From positions 62,001-126,000 of the forward strand of contig NZ_JBNDMZ010000010.1 of NCBI RefSeq assembly GCF_049856295.1: 64,000 nt of DNA, in the 5' to 3' direction. The stretch's first letter is position 1; each line of letters opens with the position of its first letter. A model generated the notes under the pieces. It saw only the letters and a program-made list of their open reading frames with translations, was not told where the DNA came from and did no database searches. The stretch is from JB111 sp049856295. Lineage in GTDB: Bacteria > Actinomycetota > Actinomycetes > Actinomycetales > Actinomycetaceae. This document shows, one piece after another, positions 1 to 7,535 of this stretch. Both the position numbers and the translations under genes were made by a program.

Positions 1-24
1 GTGCTGACGAGCCTGCGCGGCCAT

Positions 25-58
25 TTCCCGTATGGCAAGCAGAGTTGCCGAATGGCAA
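25..58. promoter_or_regulatory. Two tandem operator palindromes upstream of the XRE/cupin regulator
   Basis: Two copies of a TTGCC-N4-GGCAA inverted repeat are visible. The downstream copy (45-49 and 54-58) is perfect; the upstream copy (25-29 and 34-38) has TTCCC in the left half. Their centres are 20 bp apart, about two helical turns, so two dimers could bind the same face. They end 9 bp before the ATG at 68. Autoregulation, and control of a divergent gene left of the window, is inferred. Confidence 0.6.
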
Positions 59-67
59 ACTGGGGGC

Positions 68-670
68 ATGGCACCCGACCTCGACCACACGCTCGACGCC
101 GTCGGGCCGCGGCTGCGCCGCCTCCGGCAGCGTGGCGACGTCACGCTGGCGGAGCTCGCCGAGCGGACCGGGATCTCCGCGAGCACCCTGTCCCGCCTCG
201 AGTCCGGCCTGCGCCGGCCCACCCTCGAGCAGCTGCTTCCGCTCGCCCGGGTGCACGGCGTGACGCTCGACGAGCTCGTCGACGCCCCGCCGACCGGCGA
301 CCCGCGCATCAACATGCGTCCCCTTGCCGGGGACCACGGCGCGGTGGTCCTGCCGCTCTCGCGCCGTCCCGGCGGGATCCAGGCCTACAAGTTCGTCCGG
401 CCCGCCGGCCGGCCGGGAGAGGTCCCGCAGCCGCGCACGCACGAGGGGTTCGACTGGGTCTACGTCCTCGACGGCCGGCTGCGCCTCGTGCTCGGTGAGC
501 AGGACATGATCCTCGGGCCGGGCGAGGCGGCCGAGTTCGACACCCGCACCCCGCACTGGTTCGGCGCCACCCCGGACGGACCTGTCGAGTACCTCAGCCT
601 CATCGGCAAGCAGGGGGAGCGGGCGCACCTCCGCGCCGCCCCTTCTGTCGAGAGTGCGCCTCAGGACTGA
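68..670 (+). CDS. XRE-family transcriptional regulator with C-terminal cupin domain
   Basis: A 200-residue DNA-binding regulator. Residues about 9-63 form an HTH_3/XRE domain (LAELAERTGISASTLSRLE is the recognition-helix region). Residues about 100-185 form a single-domain cupin with a sensor-like beta barrel (THEGFDWVYVLDG, then GPGEAAEFDTRTPHW). Family members use the cupin to sense a small molecule; the ligand is not evident. I start at ATG 68 because the in-frame ATG at 32 lies inside the operator palindromes and GGGGG precedes 68. The last residues (PSVESAPQD) are encoded by a copy of the dispersed GTCGAGAGTGCG repeat, so the original stop was probably replaced. It likely represses itself through the adjacent palindromes. 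Confidence 0.85.
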   Translation: MAPDLDHTLDAVGPRLRRLRQRGDVTLAELAERTGISASTLSRLESGLRRPTLEQLLPLARVHGVTLDELVDAPPTGDPRINMRPLAGDHGAVVLPLSRRPGGIQAYKFVRPAGRPGEVPQPRTHEGFDWVYVLDGRLRLVLGEQDMILGPGEAAEFDTRTPHWFGATPDGPVEYLSLIGKQGERAHLRAAPSVESAPQD

Positions 671-771
671 CCAGTTGGTCGAGAGTGCGGCTCAGCGCGA
701 AGACTGGCTGCGCAGCTCTCCTCGAGATTGCGGTTCGGAGCGTCCGGCTTCCTGTCGAGAGTGCTGGGCAG
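647..771 (+). repeat. Cluster of four copies of dispersed repeat family 1
   Basis: Copies are at 647-664, 678-695, 722-736 and 754-771, all in the same orientation, with core GTCGAGAGTGCGGCTCAG or TCGAGATTGCGGTTC. The first overlaps the 3' end of the XRE gene. The rest of 671-883 shows no other feature I can support except the ribosome-binding site of the next gene. Confidence 0.75.
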
Positions 772-883
772 GGGGCGCGTCGATTCGTCAACTGCTCTCG
801 ATGTCGGTGATGGTCCATACCTTGGCATCGACGCGTTCCCCCGGACGCGTCGTCCCCCCACCCGAATCAGCCAGGGAGCCCCC

Positions 884-1783
884 GTGCCTGACACCTTCCC
901 CGACGGCGTGCCGCCGTCCTCGACGAACGGCGACGTCGCCGACACCTACGCCCCCGTGTACACGCCGACCTACGCGCCCGACGCCGGTCAGGGCCACGCC
1001 GACGCCCCGGCGTACGGCTGCGCCACCGCCACCGCCACCGCCACCGAGCAAGACCCGGCCGACGACGCGCCCTTTGCGACCTCCCCGGCGCGCCGCGGCG
1101 GCCGCGCCCGGATCGTCGCCCTCGCCACCCTCGTGGCGGCGCTCGCCCTGGTCGCCGGCTTCCTCGGCGGACGGATGACCGCCGACCCGACCGCATCGGA
1201 GGAGTACGCCGGCCTCGAGGGCCGGCTCACCACCGCCGAGTCCGAGCGGGACGAGGCACTGACGACGCTCGGCACCACCGAGGGCGACCTCGCGTCCGCG
1301 CAGCAGCAGGTCACCGACGTCACCGCGGAGCGCGACCAGGCGCTCACCGACCTCGACAACGCGACGGCTGGGCACGACGAGCGCGAGGCCGGCCTCGACG
1401 AGCGTGAGGTGGGCCTGGACGAGCGCGAGAGTGGCCTCGACACCCGTGAGACCGAGATCTCCGAACGTGAGACGGACATCGGCGAGCGCGAGACCGAGGT
1501 CGGCGAGCGCGAGGTCGCCGTCGGCGCCGTGGAGGAGGAGATCGACTCCGCCTCGTTCGGTGCGGGCACCCACCTGGTCGGGACCGACATCGCCCCGGGA
1601 ACGTACCGGTCGACCGGCACCGGTGACGGGTGCTACTGGGAGCGCCTCGCCGGCACGTCGGGCGAGCTGTCGGACATCATCGCCAACGACTTCACGAGCA
1701 ACCCGGGGTCGATCGTCACCATCGCCGCCTCCGACGTCGCCTTCAGCTCGAACCGCTGCGGCAGCTGGGAGCCGGTCCAGTAG
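884..1783 (+). CDS. Single-pass membrane protein with heptad-repeat stalk and C-terminal globular domain
   Basis: Predicted 299 residues from GTG 884, preceded by AGGGAG at 873-878. The frame is open further upstream, but that part runs through repeat DNA. An N-terminal Pro/Thr-rich cytoplasmic stretch (1-72) is followed by one membrane segment (about 76-97). A long helical stalk (about 105-215) contains seven exact 7-residue units of the ERExG type (1373-1519). The C-terminal domain (about 218-299) starts GAGTHLVGTDIAPGTYRS and has two cysteines that could pair. This terminal domain is common in actinobacterial secreted or surface proteins of unknown function. The layout suggests an extracytoplasmic sensor or envelope spacer. 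No catalytic motif is visible. Confidence 0.75.
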   Translation: MPDTFPDGVPPSSTNGDVADTYAPVYTPTYAPDAGQGHADAPAYGCATATATATEQDPADDAPFATSPARRGGRARIVALATLVAALALVAGFLGGRMTADPTASEEYAGLEGRLTTAESERDEALTTLGTTEGDLASAQQQVTDVTAERDQALTDLDNATAGHDEREAGLDEREVGLDERESGLDTRETEISERETDIGERETEVGEREVAVGAVEEEIDSASFGAGTHLVGTDIAPGTYRSTGTGDGCYWERLAGTSGELSDIIANDFTSNPGSIVTIAASDVAFSSNRCGSWEPVQ

Positions 1784-1795
1784 GTGGGGCGCCGC

Positions 1796-2668
1796 TCAGC
1801 CCTGGAACTGCTGGAGCCCGTTGAGCGCGAGGACCACGCCGACGATGCCGACGACCCACGCGGTGGTCGACGCCGCGTTGCGCGTGAGCCAGCTGTCGAG
1901 CCTGCGCAGCGGTCCGTCGAGCTGACGAGCGGCGACGAGCCGGCCCGTGAGCAGGACGAGCGCCGGCGTGATCATCACGAGGCAGTAGGCGGCCAGCCAC
2001 AGCACCGATGTCGGCCAGCCCGGCCCCTGGGTGGAGATGAGACCGATACCCGCGAGGTAGGGGAGCATCGAGGCCACCTCGATGGCCGCTGCCGCGAGGG
2101 CCAGGCCCATGAGCGCGCCGACCGATCCGCGCCCGCGCGTCGTCGTCGAGGTGGGAAGGGCCGACTCGGACCATGACACGGACCCGGTGCTGAGCCGACC
2201 GTTCACGGCACTGCCCACGCCACCGCCCCGCGCAGCGTTGTCGTCGGACTCGACCCCCATGGCGCGCTCGCGCCACCGGCCGATCCGACCGCCACCGTGC
2301 TCGGCCTGCTCGGCTGCCCGGCGCTTGGCGGCAGGGGAGTCGAGGGCGAAGCTGAGGAGGACCAGGCCGATGCCCACCACCATCATGAGGATCGCTGCTG
2401 GCCGGCCGGACAGCAGGTCTCCGAAGGCGCCGAGGAAGGCGTCGGCGCCGAGCATGACGGCGATCCCGACCGCGAGGTAGAACCCGGCGACGGTCCCGAG
2501 GAAGACCAGCACGCGCCCCGGGCGCAGGCGGCCGGGGGCGAGCATGAGCCACACCGGGATGAGCAGGGTGCCGAAGCTCGTCGAGTCGATGAGCGCGAGC
2601 ACGGCCAGCACACCGGCGAGCGCCGGCTGCGACATCGCGCCGTCCGAGAAGGATCCGAGGAAGTCCAT
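1796..2668 (-). CDS. GAP-family (Sap-type) multi-pass membrane protein
   Basis: A 290-residue integral membrane protein with about six hydrophobic segments in two groups of three, separated by a charged cytoplasmic loop (about residues 110-175, with RGRGSVG). This matches the GAP/Sap sulfolipid-1-addressing family (PF11139), in which the mycobacterial member helps export a cell-envelope glycolipid. An amino-terminal DSTSFGTLLIPVWLML-type segment is characteristic. Start is ATG at 2668 (MDFLGSFSD). GAGACT lies six bases before it and could be a -10 element. It is divergent from the histidine kinase gene across 102 bp. The transported substrate is unknown. Confidence 0.75.
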   Translation of the reverse strand: MDFLGSFSDGAMSQPALAGVLAVLALIDSTSFGTLLIPVWLMLAPGRLRPGRVLVFLGTVAGFYLAVGIAVMLGADAFLGAFGDLLSGRPAAILMMVVGIGLVLLSFALDSPAAKRRAAEQAEHGGGRIGRWRERAMGVESDDNAARGGGVGSAVNGRLSTGSVSWSESALPTSTTTRGRGSVGALMGLALAAAAIEVASMLPYLAGIGLISTQGPGWPTSVLWLAAYCLVMITPALVLLTGRLVAARQLDGPLRRLDSWLTRNAASTTAWVVGIVGVVLALNGLQQFQG

Positions 2669-2770
2669 GACGCCAGTCTCCGGGGTGGCCCTCGCGTGCG
2701 CGTCCGTCGAACGGAGCGACGAACGGGTACATCCTTCGACGGACCTTCTCGACAAGGCGGGCGTGCTGGG

Positions 2771-4069
2771 ATGGACCCCGTGACCCCGGACCGGACCAAG
2801 GACGTGCGTGCCGCCGGCTTCGTCGTCGGCATCGGGCTCCTCACGCTCGGGCTCGGGCTCTACCCGCTGACGAACCTGCCGTCGGTCTACGGGGCCGACG
2901 CCGGGTCGATCTCGCCGTGGTGGTTCGTCGTCACACTGGTCGCGGGCAGCGCCGTCGTCGCACTGCGCAGCCTCCACGCGGGCGGGTCGCTCGTCGTCGG
3001 GACGCTGCTGCTCCTCGTCGACCTCGCGCTCGGTGGAAGCGTGGCGATGCTGCTCGTCATCTGGGAGCTCATCCACCATGCGGCGCTCGTCGGGTCGCGG
3101 CGGATGCGGATCGGGTTGCTCGTCGGTGTCGGGGTGGTGGCGGTGCTCGCCGGCGTCGGCACTGCGATCGGTGAGAGCGATTCGCGCGTGTGGATCTCGA
3201 CCGTGCTCCAGGTCGCCGGACTGGGCGTCATGCCGATCTGGTGGGCGACCGAGGTGCGGCGCGGGCACGAGCTCGCCGAGGTCTCCGCGCAGAAGGCGCG
3301 GCTCGAGGCGGAGCGTGCCGACGCCGTGGCCCTGGCCGCCGAGCGGGAGCGGGCCGACGCCGTCCGGGAGGAGCGGACGTCGATGGCCCGCGACCTGCAC
3401 GACGTCATCTCCTCCCACCTGTCCGCGATCGCCATCCACTCCGGGGCCGCGCTCGCGGTACCGCCCGACGGGGAGCGCGACCGGGCGGCACTGACCGCGG
3501 TGCGGCGCGAGGCGGTGGCCTCTCTGGAGGAGATGCGGACGATGGTGGGGCTCCTGCGCTCCGGGTCCGACGAGCCGTGGGCGTCGCCCGCGGGACTTGA
3601 CGAGCTCCCGGCGCTCGTCGAGCGGACCCGGGACGCGGGGCTCGCCCTCACCGTCGACCCGCACGTGCTCGCCCCGGACGGGAGCGTCGCGGTCACGGCT
3701 CCGACGCCGGTCGCGCAGTCGGCCCTGCGCATCGTCCAGGAGGCGCTGACGAACGCGCTGCGGCACGGCGCCGGCGACGCGCACCTCGAGCTCGAACGCA
3801 CCGGCGGCACACTGTCCCTCGTGGTGACCAACGAGCTCCGCGACCCCCGCGCGGCCGACGTCGATCTTGCGACGCCGTCCCCCGGGATCGGGCTGCTCTC
3901 GATGCGCGAGCGCACCGAGGCGATGGGCGGCACGTTCGACGCCGGGGTCCGTGACGGGGTGTGGCAGGTCCGCGCCGATCTGCCGACCGATCCGGCGGGA
4001 ACGACGGGAGTCCCCGAGCTACCGGGGCAAGCCGCCGGGGACGACGCCGTGACGGAGGCAACCGCATGA
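2771..4069 (+). CDS. NarL-type sensor histidine kinase (HisKA_3)
   Basis: A 432-residue kinase. The first ~160 residues hold four or more membrane helices with little extracytoplasmic sequence, typical of intramembrane-sensing kinases. A short coiled segment (AQKARLEAERADAV) leads to the HisKA_3 dimerization domain. The phosphoacceptor is His210 in RDLHDVISSHLSAIAIH. An HATPase_c domain with IVQEALTNALRHG (N box) and GIGLLSMRERTEAMGG (G box) completes it. The stop overlaps the response regulator start as ATGA, so the two are translationally coupled. The signal is unknown; DesK/LiaS-like kinases often sense the envelope. Start ATG 2771 has weak ribosome-binding sequence; GTG 2780 is possible. 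Confidence 0.85.
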   Translation: MDPVTPDRTKDVRAAGFVVGIGLLTLGLGLYPLTNLPSVYGADAGSISPWWFVVTLVAGSAVVALRSLHAGGSLVVGTLLLLVDLALGGSVAMLLVIWELIHHAALVGSRRMRIGLLVGVGVVAVLAGVGTAIGESDSRVWISTVLQVAGLGVMPIWWATEVRRGHELAEVSAQKARLEAERADAVALAAERERADAVREERTSMARDLHDVISSHLSAIAIHSGAALAVPPDGERDRAALTAVRREAVASLEEMRTMVGLLRSGSDEPWASPAGLDELPALVERTRDAGLALTVDPHVLAPDGSVAVTAPTPVAQSALRIVQEALTNALRHGAGDAHLELERTGGTLSLVVTNELRDPRAADVDLATPSPGIGLLSMRERTEAMGGTFDAGVRDGVWQVRADLPTDPAGTTGVPELPGQAAGDDAVTEATA

Positions 4070-4854
4070 TCCGGGTGCTGCTCGCCGACGACCACGCCGC
4101 GATCCGCGGGGGACTGCGCCTCCTGCTCGACGCCGCCGACGACGTCGAGGTGGTGGGGGAGGCCGCCGACGGTCGCGCCGCGATCCTCAACGCCCGCTCG
4201 CTGCGGCCCGACGTCGTCGTCATGGACGTCCGGATGCCCGGCGTCGACGGGGTGGAGGCGACGCGCACGATCGTCGGCGAGGACCTCGCCCAGGTGCTCG
4301 TGCTGACGACCTTCGACGTCGACGAGGTGGTGTTCGGCGCCCTGCGCGCCGGCGCGGCCGGGTTCCTCCTCAAGACCGCGGAGCCCGAGGCTCTCATCGA
4401 CGCCGTCCGGACCGTCGCGGCCGGTGACGGCGTCGTCGCCCCCGAGGTCACGCGCCGGGTGCTCGCGGCGTTCGTCGGACCGGGGTTGCGGGGCGAGGGC
4501 GGGGGAGGGCTCGGTGCCGGAGTGGGCGGCGGTGGTCTCGGGGTGGTCGGCGGTGCGGCGGCCGGCGGCGCCGCCGGTGGCGCGGTCGACGACGGCTCAG
4601 GTTCAGCTGCAGCAGGCGGGCCCCCTGGTGCGAGCGGTCCGGGTCGTCCCGGCGGCATCGGCGTCGACCTCACGGACCGCGAGCGCGAGGTACTTGCCGC
4701 CCTGGGGCGGGGGCTGTCGAACGCGGCCATCGCCGCCGAGCTGTTCATCGCGGAGGCGACGGTGAAGACCCACGTCTCACGGGTGCTCGCCAAGCTCGGG
4801 GTCGCCTCGCGGATGCAGGCGGCAATCGTCGCCCGCGAGGCCGGCCTGGCCTGA
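4066..4854 (+). CDS. NarL/FixJ response regulator with an expanded Gly-rich linker
   Basis: A 262-residue partner of the preceding kinase. The receiver domain (1-120) has the acidic pair ADDH, phosphoacceptor Asp54 in VVMDVRMPG, and Lys in FLLKTAEP. The LuxR-type HTH (about 200-262, LTDREREVLAALGRGLSNAAIA then TVKTHVSRVLAKLG) would bind DNA on phosphorylation. Between them lies a linker of about 60 residues made almost only of Gly, Ala, Ser and Pro (about 138-200). Most relatives have 15-25 residues there, so the total is longer than the usual 210-220. The frame stays open and the codon bias unchanged, so I read this as an in-frame expansion rather than an error. Confidence 0.85.
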   Translation: MIRVLLADDHAAIRGGLRLLLDAADDVEVVGEAADGRAAILNARSLRPDVVVMDVRMPGVDGVEATRTIVGEDLAQVLVLTTFDVDEVVFGALRAGAAGFLLKTAEPEALIDAVRTVAAGDGVVAPEVTRRVLAAFVGPGLRGEGGGGLGAGVGGGGLGVVGGAAAGGAAGGAVDDGSGSAAAGGPPGASGPGRPGGIGVDLTDREREVLAALGRGLSNAAIAAELFIAEATVKTHVSRVLAKLGVASRMQAAIVAREAGLA

Positions 4855-5039
4855 TCGCCGGGGCCGTCCGGACCGCCGGACCGCCCCTCGTCCGGGCCGG
4901 CCGGGACGCAGCCCCCGCCGAGGGAACCTCGCGCTCTCGATGTCGGTGCTCGGTGGTCGAATGGGACGAACGGCGGACGGGAGGCCGTCGTCGGGAAAAA
5001 GACCTGACATCGCGTGCACGGCCTGGTGAAGTTGTCCCT

Positions 5040-5073
5040 GTGAGACCGACCGGGACGATCCCGGCGGTCTCAC
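5040..5073 (+). other. Long hairpin in the leader of small ORFs
   Basis: GTGAGACCG (5040-5048) pairs with CGGTCTCAC (5065-5073), and the inner arms CCGGGA (5050-5055) and TCCCGG (5059-5064) continue the stem, with a CGA loop and one bulged base. No T tract follows, so it is not a clear terminator. It sits 35 bp before a small ORF with a strong ribosome-binding site. The rest of 4855-5039 shows nothing I can support. Confidence 0.5.
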
Positions 5074-5108
5074 CACCCGTCAGTCCGCACGACGCGAAGG
5101 AGGATCAG

Positions 5109-5168
5109 ATGAATGCCACCGGCACTGGTCCGGCGTCGGCGCACGGCGGGGCTCTCCGCCTCGCCTAG
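5109..5168 (+). CDS. Possible 19-residue small ORF or leader peptide
   Basis: ATG 5109 is preceded by AAGGAGGATCAG, one of the strongest Shine-Dalgarno matches in the window, and by a strong hairpin. It encodes MNATGTGPASAHGGALRLA and then stops. No family is recognisable and no run of one amino acid suggests attenuation. It could be a leader peptide for the gene at 5334 or a chance ORF. The ribosome-binding site is the only positive evidence. Confidence 0.35.
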   Translation: MNATGTGPASAHGGALRLA

Positions 5169-5333
5169 CCGACACCGCTGAACGGCCCCGGTCGCCCACG
5201 AGCGACCGCGAACGAGGCGACGACGATCACCATCCGCGCAGCCGCGCGGTTCGACGTCGTGCCCATCTCCTCCGCCCGCAGGGGCGGGCATGCACCTCGG
5301 CGCGCTCATGCGCGCCGCTCGGGTTGGAGAATC

Positions 5334-5582
5334 ATGAGCACAGCAACCACCACCGTCGTCTGCCCCGAGGCGATCCGTCGGCACGTCGCGACGGTCGTGC
5401 CGCGGACGTCCCGGCCGACTCCCCGTCCGTCCGTGGGCGCTCGCGTCGCGGCCGCCGCCCGGCGCACCCTGTCAGCGATCGTCCGCGACGAGGTCGGGGA
5501 CCGCATCTCGGCCGACCGGACGCACCGCGGGGCGCAGGCCGCGTCGACGAGCTACGTCCTCGCGCGGGCCGACGCCCGCTGA
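5334..5582 (+). CDS. Small hypothetical basic protein
   Basis: An 82-residue Arg/Ala/Thr-rich protein starting at ATG 5334, with GGTTGGAGA just upstream. It contains one cysteine (VVCPEAIRRH), a proline/arginine stretch (SRPTPRPS), and a helical region (VAAAARRTLSAIVRDEVGDRIS). There is no signal peptide or membrane segment, and I recognise no family. It follows the hairpin and small ORF at 5040-5168 in the same direction and may be co-transcribed with them. The 165 bases between 5169 and 5333 contain no gene I can support. Coding status rests on codon bias and the start context. Confidence 0.45.
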   Translation: MSTATTTVVCPEAIRRHVATVVPRTSRPTPRPSVGARVAAAARRTLSAIVRDEVGDRISADRTHRGAQAASTSYVLARADAR

Positions 5583-5697
5583 GCAGGGTCGCGGTCCGGC
5601 GTGCCGGACGGCGACCCACGGCGACGACGCAGCTCGTCGTCGGGGATCGTCCGGCGCGGTCGACGCGGCCGCCCGGGCGCCCGACCGGATCCTCCTC

Positions 5698-5716
5698 GTC
5701 GAGATTGCGGTTCGTC
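5698..5716 (+). repeat. Single copy of dispersed repeat family 1
   Basis: One GTCGAGATTGCGGTTCGTC unit lies in the 268-bp gap between the small hypothetical gene and the AlkD-like gene. No other gene-like signal is visible in that gap apart from a CATACT hexamer near 5817 that could be the -10 of the downstream gene. Confidence 0.65.
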
Positions 5717-5850
5717 GCCATTGTGCGACGTCGGGTGCCCGACGTCGCACGGATCCCCGCAGGCCCGCCCCGGGCACGGTGACTCGCACCCACCGTGACT
5801 GGGGCGGGCCTGCGCGCATACTGGGGCGAGGACCCAGGAGAGGAGCCGTG

Positions 5851-6546
5851 ATGGCGACCGCGACCACGCCGACCACCGCGCCCGAGGAGGGCGTCGAGAG
5901 CCTGCTCGCCGAGCTGCGAGCGCTCGAGGATCCGCGGATGCGGGCCGTCAACGAGCGCCGCGGCGACGACCACGGCGTCAACCTGACGAAGCTCCGCGCG
6001 ATCGCCAAGCGGCTGAAGACCCGGCACGAGCTCGCGACGGACCTTTGGGCGACCGAGGACACCGCCGCCCGACTGCTCGCACTGCTCGTGTGCCGGCCGA
6101 AGGCGTTCGAGCGCGCCGAGCTGGACGCGATGCTGCGCGACGCCCGCGCCCCGAAGGTCCAGGACTGGCTGGTCAGCTACGTGGTCGGCAAGAGCCCGCA
6201 CGCCGAGGACCTGCGGGTGAGCTGGCTGACCGACCCCGACCCGGTGGTCGAGAGCGCCGGCTGGGACCTCACCTCGGTCCGGATCCGGAAGTCGCCGGCG
6301 GGGCTCGACCTCGACGGGCTGCTCGACGTCATCGACGCCCGGATGAAGGACGCCCCCGAGCGGCTCCAGTGGTCGATGAACACCTGCCTCGCCCACATCG
6401 GGATCGAGCACCCTGACCTGCGCCCGCGGGCGCTTCTCATCGGGGAGCGGCTCGAGGTCCTCAAGGACTACCCGACGCCGCCGAACTGCACCTCGCCCTA
6501 CGCGCCCGACTGGATCAACGAGATGGTCCGCCGGTCAGGCGCCTGA
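5851..6546 (+). CDS. DNA alkylation repeat (AlkD-like) protein
   Basis: A 231-residue all-helical HEAT-like protein of the DNA alkylation repeat family (PF08713). Family members such as AlkD excise positively charged N3- or N7-alkylated purines by DNA wrapping rather than base flipping. Helical repeats are visible as LTKLRAIAKRLKTRHELATDLW and VQDWLVSYVVGKSPHAEDLRVSW, broken here as LTKLRAIAKRL, ATDLWATED and VQDWLVSYVV. The charged pair and tryptophan in VVESAGWDL match the usual active-site helix. Start ATG 5851 follows AGGAGAGGAG; GTG 5848 is one codon earlier in frame. A strong hairpin at 6698-6739 ends transcription. Glycosylase activity is inferred; some paralogues are inactive. Confidence 0.75.
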   Translation: MATATTPTTAPEEGVESLLAELRALEDPRMRAVNERRGDDHGVNLTKLRAIAKRLKTRHELATDLWATEDTAARLLALLVCRPKAFERAELDAMLRDARAPKVQDWLVSYVVGKSPHAEDLRVSWLTDPDPVVESAGWDLTSVRIRKSPAGLDLDGLLDVIDARMKDAPERLQWSMNTCLAHIGIEHPDLRPRALLIGERLEVLKDYPTPPNCTSPYAPDWINEMVRRSGA

Positions 6547-6557
6547 CGCTCTTCTTC

Positions 6558-6658
6558 GTCGAGATTGCGGTTGGTGCGCGTCGAGATTGCGGTTCGTCGG
6601 CGTTGCGCGTGTGCCCCGCGTGTGTCACGCGTGTGTCCCGTGTGCCGAGAGTGCGGTT
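6558..6658 (+). repeat. Three copies of dispersed repeat family 1
   Basis: Copies occur at 6558-6572 and 6580-6594 (GTCGAGATTGCGGTT) and at 6644-6658 (GCCGAGAGTGCGGTT). They follow the AlkD-like stop codon immediately and precede the terminator hairpin. Between the last two copies lies a stretch rich in GTGTG/CGCGTGT that has no coding signal. Confidence 0.7.
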
Positions 6659-6697
6659 GCGGGCCGCGTCATGAGCCAGGAACGGGCCTCCGGACGG

Positions 6698-6739
6698 ACG
6701 ACGACGCCGGGCCTCCTCGCGGGAGCCCGGCGTCGTCGT
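6698..6739. terminator. Bidirectional terminator hairpin
   Basis: Perfect 15-bp arms, ACGACGACGCCGGGC at 6698-6712 and its complement at 6725-6739, with a 12-nt loop. It lies between the convergent AlkD-like and YtxH-like genes, where a shared terminator is expected. Confidence 0.7.
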
Positions 6740-6761
6740 GCGTGTATCGGTGCTGACTGCC

Positions 6762-7109
6762 TCAGGCGGTGTCGGCGCGGTTCGGCGCGTCCTTGATCCC
6801 GGCGTCGACCGCGGGCGACGGCCCGGTGCTCTCGGGTGCTGCGTCGTCGGTGGCGGAGCGCTCGCGACGCTCCTCGACGGCCTCACCCACCTTGTCCTTC
6901 GCGGTGCGTGCGGCGGAGGCGGCAGCACCCGGCGCCTGCTTCGCGAGCTCCTCGGCCTTCTCGGCCGCCTGCTCGCGCACCTCCGCGACCTTGGGGTTCT
7001 CCCAGATCTGCGTGGCCTGGCGCTTCATCTTCTCGTACTGACCGCGGCCGGCGCGTGCGCCGAGCACGAACCCCACGCCCAGTCCGACCAGGAATGACAC
7101 CTTGCTCAT
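6762..7109 (-). CDS. YtxH-like membrane-anchored stress protein
   Basis: A 115-residue protein that starts MSKVSFLVGLGVGFVLGARA, one short membrane anchor ending in the GARAG motif typical of the YtxH family. The remainder is a charged amphipathic helix (YEKMKRQATQIWENP, AAEKAEELAKQAPGAA), then an acidic disordered tail. YtxH proteins are small general-stress-associated proteins of unknown mechanism. ATG 7109 is preceded by GAGGAGGCAGTCAG on the minus strand, a strong ribosome-binding site. It is convergent with the AlkD-like gene and adjacent to tRNA-Arg, with no operon partner. Confidence 0.7.
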   Translation of the reverse strand: MSKVSFLVGLGVGFVLGARAGRGQYEKMKRQATQIWENPKVAEVREQAAEKAEELAKQAPGAAASAARTAKDKVGEAVEERRERSATDDAAPESTGPSPAVDAGIKDAPNRADTA

Positions 7110-7238
7110 CTGACTGCCTCCTCATGACTCGGGAACGGGTACGAGCCTAGGGGGATCGGCGGCCTGGCGCGCGACGATGGCTGACGCGACGGGCGATCGT
7201 GTGCGGTGCCCGCACCTGTGCGCGGCGTCGCGCGGGCA

Positions 7239-7314
7239 TGGTGCCCCCACCCGGACTCGAACCGGGAACCTACGGATTAGAAGGCCGGTGCTCTATCCAT
7301 TGAGCTATGGAGGC
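7239..7314 (-). tRNA. tRNA-Arg, anticodon TCT
   Basis: On the minus strand a full cloverleaf reads from 7314 to 7239, including an encoded CCA (7241-7239). The acceptor stem GCCTCCA pairs with TGGGGGC (one U-G). D arm, TTCGAGT loop and anticodon loop CTTCTAA are all present, and the anticodon TCT complements AGA at 7279-7281. The anticodon stem has C-U mismatches at the 27-43 and 31-39 positions; the 31-39 mismatch seems usual for this isoacceptor in actinomycetes. Confidence 0.92.
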
Positions 7315-7535
7315 GTGGGTGGCCACGGCCGGCCGCCACCGGGACAGTCTAGGTGTCTCGCTGCCGGCGGATCGGCCGATCCTCGGGCGCGGAGGGATCC
7401 TGTGCCGAGCACGGTGTCCTCGACGGGCGCGCGCACCAGGGGTGTGCGACCGTGGCGCCGGATGTCCGATCCGAGCTGCGGACCTCGAGCTCGGTACGGA
7501 CTCCGCCGGGACTGTCGTGCACCCGAGAGGATCTC

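Noticed and set aside
1796..3784. 662-codon minus-strand open frame extending past the GAP-family gene
   Set aside because: Only residues from ATG 2668 have membrane-protein character; the upstream part is antisense to the histidine kinase and has Arg/Asp/His-rich shadow composition.
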